Shown here: positions 1 to 6,995 of the stretch, one piece after another
Layout: the number at the start of each line of letters is the position of its first letter
How positions within the stretch are numbered: the first letter of the stretch is position 1
From: Bacteroidota bacterium
Lineage (GTDB): Bacteria; Bacteroidota; Bacteroidia; Palsa-965
DNA: 41,968 bases
Assembly: GCA_003151415.1 (NCBI GenBank)
Contig: PLXK01000023.1
Coordinates: 1-41,968 of the forward strand
Direction: 5' to 3'
Notes under the pieces: generated by a model
The model's database searches: none
Told to the model about the DNA's origin: nothing
What the model saw: only the letters and a program-made list of their open reading frames with translations
Translations under genes and position numbers: made by a program

Positions 1-782
1 ACAGCGGATTTTATTCTTCCGTCTTCGCCTTCGCCTGCTTCCGTTACTCCGAGATGCAAAGGATAATTCATCCCTTCATCCTGCATCTTCACTATCAACA
101 AGCGGTATGCCTGCACCATGACCTGCGGATTGCTTGACTTCATGGAGAGCACAATACTGTAATAATTATTCTCTTCACAGATTCTTAAAAACTCCATGGC
201 TGATTCCACCATGCCAAGCGGTGTGTCGCCATAGCGGCTCATGATGCGGTCACTTAGCGAACCATGATTGGTGCCGATGCGTAGGACAGTACCATATTCT
301 TTGCAGATTTTTACGAGTGGAGTAAACCGGTTTCGGATACGTTCTAATTCTTCCAGATAAGAACCATCCGTGTATTCAATGTTTTCAAATTTTTTCTTGT
401 CAACATAATTGCCCGGATTCACACGAACCTTTTCAACTATGCGTGCTGCAAGCTCTGCAGCGTTGGGAGTAAAATGTATGTCTGCAACAAGCGGTGCTTT
501 GTAACCGCGTTTATGCAATTCGTTTTTTATGTTTTCAAGATTGCGGGCTTCATTCATGCTTGGTGCAGTGATGCGCACCAATTCACAACCCGCTTTAATC
601 ATGCGGATGCTTTGTTCAACGGTAGCAATCGTATCCATCGTATCCGTTGTCGTCATGCTTTGCACACGGATGGGATTGTTGCCTCCAATACCAACATTAC
701 CTATCATCACTTCACGTGTAACATAACGCGAATAGTATGTCAATGAATTGCAATAACCTAATTTCAGAGAAACCTCCTCCAT
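1..782 (-). CDS. ispG: 4-hydroxy-3-methylbut-2-enyl diphosphate synthase, 5' part (C-terminus off the left edge)
   Basis: Reading the minus strand from an ATG at 780-782 gives about 260 residues with no stop before the window edge. The N-terminus carries the IspG/GcpE hallmarks: [20 protein letters not shown], then [31 protein letters not shown] and KVRVNPGN, later [13 protein letters not shown] and LGVTEAGEG. IspG converts the 2-C-methyl-erythritol cyclodiphosphate intermediate to HMBPP in the MEP isoprenoid pathway, in the cytoplasm, using a 4Fe-4S cluster. The cluster-binding cysteines lie in the C-terminal domain, outside the window. The conserved part matches the TIM-barrel domain; Bacteroidota enzymes are the long form with an inserted domain, which I cannot check here. 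It is transcribed away from the sigma-factor operon. Confidence 0.93.
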   Translation of the reverse strand, partial: MEEVSLKLGYCNSLTYYSRYVTREVMIGNVGIGGNNPIRVQSMTTTDTMDTIATVEQSIRMIKAGCELVRITAPSMNEARNLENIKNELHKRGYKAPLVADIHFTPNAAELAARIVEKVRVNPGNYVDKKKFENIEYTDGSYLEELERIRNRFTPLVKICKEYGTVLRIGTNHGSLSDRIMSRYGDTPLGMVESAMEFLRICEENNYYSIVLSMKSSNPQVMVQAYRLLIVKMQDEGMNYPLHLGVTEAGEGEDGRIKSA

Positions 783-924
783 AGTGCAAAGTTACAGGAT
801 TGTTTGGTTTTTGGTTAAGGAGCCAAAGCCGGGGGCATTTTCTTGCTTAAATTCTATCTGCCACATAAAGCGTGAAATAAGCAGCAAAATGTGCTGTTTT
901 TGCCTTATTTAAGCACTATTTGTT

Positions 925-942
925 GGTTGGAAATACCCAACC
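925..942. promoter_or_regulatory. Perfect 6-bp inverted repeat upstream of the sigma-factor operon
   Basis: GGTTGG at 925-930 and CCAACC at 937-942 are separated by six bases, in the 220-bp gap between the divergent ispG and sigma-factor genes. A CCCGGG palindrome follows within ten bases. The position suits an operator or a 5' leader hairpin for the operon. No clean TAnnTTTG box was found near it, so the role is a guess. Confidence 0.25.
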
Positions 943-1002
943 TTTCCCGGGTCTTCTTCGTGTAAGTATATGAATGCAGCATTATACGTATCTTTCTGTT
1001 TC

Positions 1003-1563
1003 ATGGTAATAGAGATAGACCTCATAACTGCCTGTTTAAGACGTGAGCGAAAGGCTGAGTACGAGCTGTATCACATTTCGTATGCATACCTGATGTCCAT
1101 TTGTTTTCGTTATGTGAATTCACGGGAAGAGGCAAAAGAAATGCTGAATATTGGTTTTTTAAGGATACTTAATAACCTTGAAAAATATAAGCCGGAAATA
1201 CCATTTAAAACGTGGGCAAGAAAGGTGATGATCAATGTGCTGATTGATGAATACAGGAAAGAGAAAAAGCACCATGAGGTGATTGAATATATAGAAGAAT
1301 ACCATGACACACAAGAGTACTCGGAACTGAATGAAGCGTTAGTAAGAATGAATGTTGACCAGATACATGCCTTGATCACCAAGCTGCCTCCTGTAAGCCA
1401 GAAGGTTTTTAACCTCTATGCAGTGGACGGTTACAGCCATAAGGAAATTGCGGAAATGCTCGATATGGCTGAAGGAACATCGAAGTGGCATATCAATTTT
1501 TCAAGAAATAAATTAAAGGAAATGATGCAAAAAATTATTTCACCTTTACATAAAGTAGTATGA
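1003..1563 (+). CDS. ECF-family RNA polymerase sigma factor
   Basis: About 186 residues from the ATG at 1003. The frame also opens at an ATG at 970, adding MNAALYVSFCF, but Bacteroidota ECF factors usually begin close to an IEIDLI-type segment, so 1003 is preferred. Region 2 covers roughly residues 10-85, with the -10 recognition helix around EKYKPEIPFKTWARKVMINV. Region 4 covers roughly 120-180, including LPPVSQKVFNLYAVDGYSHK followed by the helix-turn-helix EIAEMLDMAEGTSKWHI. It directs core polymerase to a small regulon, often envelope-related. Its stop overlaps the next start by four bases (ATGA), implying translational coupling with the membrane protein downstream, a likely regulator of it. 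Confidence 0.88.
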   Translation: MVIEIDLITACLRRERKAEYELYHISYAYLMSICFRYVNSREEAKEMLNIGFLRILNNLEKYKPEIPFKTWARKVMINVLIDEYRKEKKHHEVIEYIEEYHDTQEYSELNEALVRMNVDQIHALITKLPPVSQKVFNLYAVDGYSHKEIAEMLDMAEGTSKWHINFSRNKLKEMMQKIISPLHKVV

Positions 1564-2999
1564 AAGCCGACGAAAATAAATTGAATGAGATCCTGGAGGA
1601 AAAATTTTCTTCGAAGAGCTTTCCGTTCGATGAAGAGAACTGGGAAAAGATGGAAGAAAAGCTGGATGCTGTCCGGAGCACGCAAAGAATCAGGAGAGGG
1701 GCTTTGATCTTTTCATTGGGATTGATTGCAGGCATTGTCTTGATGTTCCCGTTTATGAATCGTGAAACAAAGGGTGATAATAAAATAGCTGCCCGCGCAA
1801 CAGAAGCAATAAAAACGGAAGCGCCTAAGGCTCAAAATAAAATTAACAAGGATAATTCAACTTCTGAACCGACAAGCCCCGATAAAAAAGCTGCAACAGG
1901 AAATGAAATCATTCCCGCTGAGAAAAATACGGAAGTCATTGTAAAACAAATTTCATCTAACCGGACTGTTCTGAAAAAGGAATCTTCAGGCAATAAAGAG
2001 GAGGCAATTCCTCACTCACTGAATGCCAATGACATTTCAGCATCTATAACGAACAAAAGAGAAGAAGAAAAAACAGAAACTCCGAATCAACCTGAAGCGC
2101 CTGGTTCAAAGGGCGATACCGACAATCCAACTGCAAGTGATCAAAGCGCAACCACAGATAAAGACAATGGTTTAAAAAATTCAACGAATGAAAATCAACC
2201 TGACAAACCGGAAGAGGTAAAGAATACTTCAGCTAATGAAAATTCACAATCTCCACCAAAAGATGTTGTAAAGACAACAAATGAAACTTCGGTTGCAACA
2301 GCGCAGCCCGCCCAAACGACTGTTCAGCCGGTTGAGGACAATTCTTCAATCATAAAACCTCTGGCACAAAATCCGGTAAAAGCAAACATCTTTTCTGTTG
2401 AAGCAGGAACAAGCTATTCTTTTGGCTGGAACGATGCTAACACCACTGAAGGAAGAGGATTTACTCCCGTGCTTGGAATCGGTCTTACTCATTTATTCAA
2501 TGCGAAATGGTCAATATATACAGGAGTGCAGTATGGTGCAGTTGCTCAGTTGACAGCCAGTCAAAAAACGTTTACCACATCCATTTCGGACTTTGGTACA
2601 ACCCATATTGATTCAACGATTGCCACGCAATGGATTCACTACCTTGTTGTTCCGCTTTTTCTGCAATATGGTTTCGATGACAAAACCGAGATAGGACTTG
2701 GTGGCTCAATAGCATATCTTTTAAATACAACGAGCAACGTGATTGTTAACCAATATTCAGATTTTAAAAGCGTTCAGCCAATAAATAAAACATCTGGCGG
2801 ATACACACAGGGATTTAATCCGTGGGACGCGTCCGTTGCCTTGGCATACAGAAGGAAGATCAGCGGGAAGTTTCATATTTCTGCGGAAATGCATTATGGC
2901 TTGCTTGACATCAAAGACAATGCATTTTTCTCGCAACAAACATTTGAACGAAGCACAGGGATAAAGTTGTTACTCTCCTATAACCTGTTTAATCATTAA
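1560..2999 (+). CDS. Membrane-anchored anti-sigma-like protein with C-terminal outer-membrane beta-barrel domain
   Basis: 479 residues in three parts. Residues 1-45 are acidic and helical (EENWEKMEEKLDAV), the kind of short cytoplasmic tail seen in Bacteroidota proteins that follow ECF sigma genes. Residues 47-66 form one transmembrane helix (GALIFSLGLIAGIVLMFPFM). Residues about 67-270 are a low-complexity linker rich in Thr, Asn, Lys, Glu, Pro and Gln. Residues about 272-479 have alternating amphipathic strands and glycine-rich turns (FTPVLGIGLTHLF, WSIYTGVQYGAVAQL) and end in LLLSYNLFNH, like porin-family Bacteroidota barrels. The four-base overlap with the sigma gene supports a regulatory role. 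Anti-sigma activity is inferred from context; the architecture is seen. No signal peptide precedes the TM helix. Confidence 0.7.
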   Translation: MKADENKLNEILEEKFSSKSFPFDEENWEKMEEKLDAVRSTQRIRRGALIFSLGLIAGIVLMFPFMNRETKGDNKIAARATEAIKTEAPKAQNKINKDNSTSEPTSPDKKAATGNEIIPAEKNTEVIVKQISSNRTVLKKESSGNKEEAIPHSLNANDISASITNKREEEKTETPNQPEAPGSKGDTDNPTASDQSATTDKDNGLKNSTNENQPDKPEEVKNTSANENSQSPPKDVVKTTNETSVATAQPAQTTVQPVEDNSSIIKPLAQNPVKANIFSVEAGTSYSFGWNDANTTEGRGFTPVLGIGLTHLFNAKWSIYTGVQYGAVAQLTASQKTFTTSISDFGTTHIDSTIATQWIHYLVVPLFLQYGFDDKTEIGLGGSIAYLLNTTSNVIVNQYSDFKSVQPINKTSGGYTQGFNPWDASVALAYRRKISGKFHISAEMHYGLLDIKDNAFFSQQTFERSTGIKLLLSYNLFNH

Positions 3000-3002
3000 G
3001 AA

Positions 3003-4115
3003 ATGAAAAACATTAAATACATTTTTCTTTCCCTTTTTGCCTTCGTTGCGATGACGGGCTGTCAGAAGAGATATCCTGTCACCCCTGCTCCTGCGGCTCC
3101 TGAATTTACGTTCACCGGAACGATTGCCGGAAATGCCGTGAACATTCAGGCAGGTGTGAACGATTATTATATGTTCACTTCTTATGCGCAGGATGGAAAC
3201 GGCGTATATGATTATATAGGAGAGTTCAGAGATAAAAATTGTACTTCAAATTGTTCGAACTCGCTGAAAATTGATTTTAAGGATTATCGCCGGTATGCCA
3301 TACTTCCCACAAGCATTGATTCTTCTATTTCGCCAGGATATTATTCTTTTGCAACTCCGGTGGGGACACCTTCTGCATTTTATGTAAACTTTTCTGACAC
3401 CATAGTGAATGGAACTCCTACAGCGTATTCATGGAATTTTGGAGATGGCACCACTTCCAGCCAGCATAAGCCGGTTCATGTGTACAGACATCCGGGGATA
3501 TATACTGTTTCCCTTACAACCCAAACCAATACCTGCTCATCAACTCTTACCAATAACATTGTATTAGGTCAGGCAGGAAATGCCTTTCAGCCTGAATTCT
3601 CAGAATACAGCACTAGCGGAGATTCTGTTAATTTTATTGTCACCTCAGTAAATGTTCATGTTGCTAAAATGCTTTTAGATTTTGGAGACGGAAACAGTAC
3701 AACAGGCACTAACCGGAGACACACGTATTCCACACCCGGAGTTTATCCTGCAGTGCTGACGATGACTGATTCCAGCGGCTATACGGCAGTTGCTCATGTA
3801 AATGCGGGCACACAGACCACAACAAATTGCTACAACGGTTTTCATACAACGTCGTCTGCGCCCATTACCAATCTGATAAACCTGGCAAATGTCACCATTG
3901 AATGGCATGATGCAGGAGGAACACTATATACATCATCTGATAATAGTCAGCCTGCAATAAGTATGTTCAAAGTTATTTCAGTTGAGGACTACCAAAACAA
4001 TATAGACGGCCATCCAACGAAAAAAATCCACGCAACAATCACCTGCACGCTTTATAATGGCGCAAATAGCATCATGCTTTCCGGTGATGCTGTGTTTTCA
4101 GTGGCTTATCCGTAA
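3003..4115 (+). CDS. PKD-domain lipoprotein
   Basis: 370 residues. The N-terminus MKNIKYIFLSLFAFVAMTGC ends in a lipobox, so the mature protein should be lipidated at Cys20. Two PKD-like domains are visible: residues about 138-185 (YSWNFGDGTTSS, then HVYRHPGIYTVSLTT) and about 215-260 (LLDFGDGNSTTG, then HTYSTPGVYPAVLTM). The last 100 residues are unassigned. PKD domains are beta-sandwich modules of surface proteins that bind proteins or glycans. The gene starts 3 bp after the barrel protein and is the third gene of the sigma-factor operon, so it may be a surface target or partner of that pathway. No catalytic domain is apparent. Confidence 0.75.
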   Translation: MKNIKYIFLSLFAFVAMTGCQKRYPVTPAPAAPEFTFTGTIAGNAVNIQAGVNDYYMFTSYAQDGNGVYDYIGEFRDKNCTSNCSNSLKIDFKDYRRYAILPTSIDSSISPGYYSFATPVGTPSAFYVNFSDTIVNGTPTAYSWNFGDGTTSSQHKPVHVYRHPGIYTVSLTTQTNTCSSTLTNNIVLGQAGNAFQPEFSEYSTSGDSVNFIVTSVNVHVAKMLLDFGDGNSTTGTNRRHTYSTPGVYPAVLTMTDSSGYTAVAHVNAGTQTTTNCYNGFHTTSSAPITNLINLANVTIEWHDAGGTLYTSSDNSQPAISMFKVISVEDYQNNIDGHPTKKIHATITCTLYNGANSIMLSGDAVFSVAYP

Positions 4116-4180
4116 GTATATTTTATTCTGCTCCCAACCTCTCGAGGATTTCAGGATTATTACACAGCATGGATTCATTG

Positions 4181-4753
4181 CTATTGCTGATTAGAAGCAG
4201 ACCATTCATCTGCAGTTATCACTTCCGCATCTCGAAGAAAAAGCTTGGTTGTAAGCATACGATGAACTTCTTCATCCATATCTGCACAACAATCAGAAAG
4301 GACAGTTAGTATAAAATCCTTGTCTGCTGCTTCACGTAAGGTGGCCAACACTACCCTGCTTGTCGCAATGCCTGTAAGTACAAGATGTTTTATTCCGAGC
4401 GACCGCAGTACTACTTCCAGGTCACTGCCGGCAAAGGAGCTCACCCGTTTTTTGGTTATTACAATGTCATCCGGCTGCGGCGCAACGGATGCATGAACGC
4501 GGTAAGACTCTTCCGAATCCAAACTCATAGCCCCGCTTTTCAACATGGCATGCATTTTATTGTTCGGGCTCATTTCAGGGTATCCCTTTCTGAAGCCAAT
4601 CACTACATATATAACAGGCATTTTATTAGCGCGTGCCGTTTGTATAGCTTTGGTTAAAGCCTTGATGAGAGGCGCACTATCCGTTAGCCTGTTTACAGTT
4701 GCTCCCTGAATATCCAGCACTAACAGGGCTGTACTTTGATTAGTATTTTCCAT
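4181..4753 (-). CDS. Isochorismatase-family protein with the catalytic cysteine replaced
   Basis: 190 residues with the isochorismatase/cysteine-hydrolase fold: LLVLDIQG near the start (catalytic-type Asp14), PVIYVVIGFRKGYPE, ITKKRVSSFAGSDLE (Lys101/102) and LVLTGIATSRVVLATLREA. In nicotinamidase-type members the nucleophilic Cys sits where this protein has Val134 (GLATDYCV against GIATSRVV), so a thiol-based amide hydrolysis is unlikely. The EntB-type isochorismatases also lack the Cys, so a vinyl-ether hydrolase or another reaction is possible. The gene starts 12 bp after the MFS transporter on the same strand, suggesting co-transcription. The substrate is unknown. Confidence 0.82.
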   Translation of the reverse strand: MENTNQSTALLVLDIQGATVNRLTDSAPLIKALTKAIQTARANKMPVIYVVIGFRKGYPEMSPNNKMHAMLKSGAMSLDSEESYRVHASVAPQPDDIVITKKRVSSFAGSDLEVVLRSLGIKHLVLTGIATSRVVLATLREAADKDFILTVLSDCCADMDEEVHRMLTTKLFLRDAEVITADEWSASNQQ

Positions 4754-4765
4754 TTTGATTATTAT

Positions 4766-6031
4766 TTATTCATTTGTAATAACGGTGGGATCTTCCAGCT
4801 CCACAAGCTCAATTCTATCTTTTTCTTTTAAAATATCTTTTCTTAGAAAAGGCAAAAATACGATAGCAATTAATATGGCGGCAATTCCTTCTGCTAAAAT
4901 GGTATTAGGCGCACCTATATATTGCGATACCGCTCCAATCAATAATCCGCCCAAAGGCTGCATACCAAAAAATGCCATTGCAAAATAACTGATAACCCTT
5001 CCTCTCATTTCGGGTGAGACATTGGTCTGTATGATGGTGTTGCTAATCGTTGTTTGCGACATCATTCCAAAGCCCGCTACCATTGCAAAAAACAAAGCAA
5101 CGGGGAGATTCGTGATATGTGAAAACAGAACCAATCCTGCGCCAAAGATTAACAGGTTGATAAATAGAATCTTTTTTAATTCAACGCCTGGCTTTAATGA
5201 CGCTAAGAAAAAAGCGCCTCCCACAGCTCCAAGGCCAATGGCGCTGTTGAGGTGACCAAATGTAGAGGCACTTCCTTTAAATATAACCTTTGCATAAACA
5301 GGAAGCAGCGTGATAAAAGGAAGCACCAATAAACTGACACAAGCAAGCAATAAAATCACAAGAGCAATGGAAGGAGTGCGCTTTAAATATTTTAACCCTT
5401 CTTTAAATTCCCTGATTACTTTTTTTGTATTCGGTTGAGGTATAAATGCAGGCAACCTCATGAATAATAAAGATGCTATAACAGCTATAAAGCTTAAAGC
5501 ATTAATAAGAAAGCAGGTTCCCGCACCAAGCTTTTCCAACACAATACCTGAAATGGCCGGTCCTATAAGCCTTGCTAAATTTACCATAGATGAATTGAGA
5601 GCAATCGCATTCGATAAGTCTTCTTTATTACCAACCATTTGATGTACCATAGATTGTCGGGCAGGCACATCAAAAGCATTGATTGTACCGAGCACAACGC
5701 TGAGCGTAAGTATTTCCCACACGGTATATTGAGTAAACATAATCAATGCTGTAAGCAAAATAGCCTGGATAAGTGAAGCTGTTTGCGTAATAAGCAATAC
5801 CCGGTAGCGGTTATACCTGTCAGATATTACTCCGCCAAAAGGAGAGAATAAGAAAGAAGGAAACTGTGCTGCAAATACAGCCAAACCCAGCATAAATGCA
5901 GAGTGGGTTTTGTCATATATAAGCCAGTACACTGCCGTGCGCTGCATCCATGTTCCAATCAGCGATATGGATTGCCCTGAAAAATATAACCTGTAATTGC
6001 GGCTGCGAAAAGCTTTAAACGTATTGTTCAT
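4766..6031 (-). CDS. MFS transporter (EntS-like, MFS_3 family)
   Basis: 421 residues with about 12 hydrophobic helices. The opening FKAFRSRNYRLYFSGQSISL and IGTWMQRTAVYWLIYD are typical of EntS-like MFS_3 proteins, followed by the loop 2-3 motif GGVISDRYNRYRVL and the DVPARQSMVHQMV segment characteristic of this family. It sits in the inner membrane and is expected to export a small molecule by proton antiport; relatives export siderophores or drugs. The isochorismatase-fold gene follows 12 bp downstream, so the two may handle one metabolite, but no siderophore genes are present. The C-terminus is a charged tail. Assignment to the family is secure; the substrate is not. Confidence 0.88.
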   Translation of the reverse strand: MNNTFKAFRSRNYRLYFSGQSISLIGTWMQRTAVYWLIYDKTHSAFMLGLAVFAAQFPSFLFSPFGGVISDRYNRYRVLLITQTASLIQAILLTALIMFTQYTVWEILTLSVVLGTINAFDVPARQSMVHQMVGNKEDLSNAIALNSSMVNLARLIGPAISGIVLEKLGAGTCFLINALSFIAVIASLLFMRLPAFIPQPNTKKVIREFKEGLKYLKRTPSIALVILLLACVSLLVLPFITLLPVYAKVIFKGSASTFGHLNSAIGLGAVGGAFFLASLKPGVELKKILFINLLIFGAGLVLFSHITNLPVALFFAMVAGFGMMSQTTISNTIIQTNVSPEMRGRVISYFAMAFFGMQPLGGLLIGAVSQYIGAPNTILAEGIAAILIAIVFLPFLRKDILKEKDRIELVELEDPTVITNE

Positions 6032-6117
6032 TTATTTTAATAAACCAATTTTTGAAGCTCTCCATACCATTGTAAGTTGTAAGGCAGTAAACGGGATAGA
6101 ATGGCAATTAAATCCAT

Positions 6118-6155
6118 AAAAACAAAGAAGCCATTCCAAATGTGCGGAATGGCTT
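6118..6155 (-). terminator. Rho-independent terminator behind the tRNA relic
   Basis: On the minus strand AAGCCATTCC (from 6155) pairs perfectly with GGAATGGCTT across an 8-base loop, followed by CTTTGTTTTT. It occupies the same place relative to the tRNA relic as the terminator at 6507-6537 does to the intact tRNA, and both end in GTTTTTATG. It would end transcription of the GIY-YIG gene. Confidence 0.75.
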
Positions 6156-6156
6156 T

Positions 6157-6243
6157 GCTCTCCCTCCAGCCCCGCATGTGGTGGAGAACCAAGGATCCTT
6201 TGATTAATCCCGCACGTGCGGGACTCTAACCATCTGAACTAAG
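6157..6243 (-). pseudogene. Decayed copy of tRNA-Asn (tRNA relic)
   Basis: Read on the minus strand this segment tracks the intact tRNA-Asn at 6541-6614: CTTAGTTCAGATGGTTAGAG matches the tRNA CTTAGCTCAGCCGGTTAGAG, then TTAATCA, then GGATCCTTGGTTC against GGTCCCTGGTTC, and finally CTGGAGGGAGAGC against CCAGGAGGGAGAGC. About a dozen bases between the T-loop and the acceptor are replaced and the anticodon arm is replaced by a CCCGCACGTGCGGG palindrome, so no functional tRNA can form. The GIY-YIG reading frame ends inside it. Confidence 0.65.
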
Positions 6244-6506
6244 ATTCCCGTCAGCTTGTCCCCATGAAGAATTCTTTCAATTAAATCTCTTGATTTCTGC
6301 TTTTTAATAAACCTTTCAATTTTAAGTGCTAAGCCTCTTTCTTTACTGCACTCAAATATCGCTTTTAGCACCCATGGTCTGTGCTTTGATGTGTAGGTTG
6401 CATGTGGCGATTCATTATGCTCTGCAAATCTTCTTTCCCAATTATCAGTATGACCAACATAATAAATATCAGAACTTGGAGAATAGAGGAAATAAATAAA
6501 GTACAT
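6204..6506 (-). CDS. Small GIY-YIG nuclease family protein
   Basis: 100 residues, the length of single-domain GIY-YIG proteins. Residues 2-5 are YFIY, and IYYVGHTDNWERRFAEHN carries the second half motif (YYVG) and the catalytic-type Arg and His; later come KAIFECSKERGLALKIERFI (conserved Glu) and the basic KKQKSRD. It is a predicted metal-dependent DNA-cleaving domain. It starts directly after the tRNA-Asn terminator, and its last dozen residues (LVQMVRVPHVRD) are encoded by the tRNA relic, so the C-terminus looks acquired. The placement suggests a selfish or homing-type element using the tRNA locus, but activity and mobility are unproven. Confidence 0.82.
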   Translation of the reverse strand: MYFIYFLYSPSSDIYYVGHTDNWERRFAEHNESPHATYTSKHRPWVLKAIFECSKERGLALKIERFIKKQKSRDLIERILHGDKLTGILVQMVRVPHVRD

Positions 6507-6537
6507 AAAAACAAAAAGCCACCTACTAACGGTGGCT
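6507..6537 (-). terminator. Terminator of the tRNA-Asn gene
   Basis: On the minus strand AGCCACC (6537-6531) and GGTGGCT (6523-6517) form a perfect 7-bp stem with a 7-base loop, followed by TTTTGTTTTT. It lies four bases beyond the tRNA discriminator. The start codon of the GIY-YIG gene follows immediately. Confidence 0.85.
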
Positions 6538-6540
6538 TCG

Positions 6541-6614
6541 CTCTCCCTCCTGGACTCGAACCAGGGACCCCATGATTAACAGTCATGTGCTCTAACCGGC
6601 TGAGCTAAGGAGGA
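6541..6614 (-). tRNA. tRNA-Asn (anticodon GTT)
   Basis: 74 nt, folded by hand. Acceptor 5' strand TCCTCCT; D-arm GCTC/GAGC; anticodon stem CATGA/TCATG with loop CTGTTAA, giving anticodon GTT; T-arm CCTGG-TTCGAGT-CCAGG. The 3' acceptor strand AGGGAGA leaves a C3/A70 mismatch and a U4/G69 wobble, whereas related tRNA-Asn genes usually end AGGAGGA. CCA is not encoded. A terminator follows directly. The acceptor-stem irregularity is shared with the relic at 6157-6243. Confidence 0.9.
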
Positions 6615-6938
6615 ATCTAATTCCGGTTATGTATCCCTATTTTGAAATACTTCTCAAAAAGGGATGCAATATTAACATTTTGAACCTTAATAAGCAATTA
6701 ATCTCAATAAATTATTCGATTGACCCTTTAGGCCTAATAAACCAGAAAATGCATGAAAAAGATCTCGCAGAGGACCAGTAAACCGGACAGAATACCCTAT
6801 GCCAAGCAGCGGGACTATAGAAATAAGACTAATTGCTAATGGCTGGAGAAATCGTGGTGCTCTCCAACCCCGGAAGGTGCGGTTACTCCGTCTTGATTTT
6901 AGAATAATACCTTCTACTGCTCAGACACCGTCGTGAAT
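6615..6938. other. Intergenic stretch, no gene recognised
   Basis: About 320 bp between the tRNA and the U32 gene. All frames are broken by stops except a short plus-strand run near 6750-6930 without a plausible start. One weak inverted repeat (TGGAGA 6844-6849, TCTCCA 6861-6866) is seen. No promoter or known repeat was recognised until the palindrome at 6939. Confidence 0.4.
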
Positions 6939-6995
6939 GATGGTTTTACCCACCGCTGGTTGAGCGGAGCCGAAACCAGCGAAGACAAAACCATC
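6939..6995. repeat. Nested REP-like palindrome overlapping the U32 stop codon
   Basis: The outer arms GATGGTTTT (6939-6947) and AAAACCATC (6987-6995) enclose inner arms GCTGGTT (6955-6961) and AACCAGC (6974-6980) around GAGCGGAGCCGA. The core, a GGTTGAGCGGAGCCGAAACC-type sequence, resembles palindromic extragenic repeats common in Bacteroidota and other phyla (recalled, not searched). It overlaps the U32 stop and can act as that gene's terminator. Confidence 0.6.

Noticed and set aside
6844-6900. Possible third tRNA remnant upstream of the palindrome
   Set aside because: GCTCTCC resembles the tRNA 3' end but the rest does not align and no arms fold.
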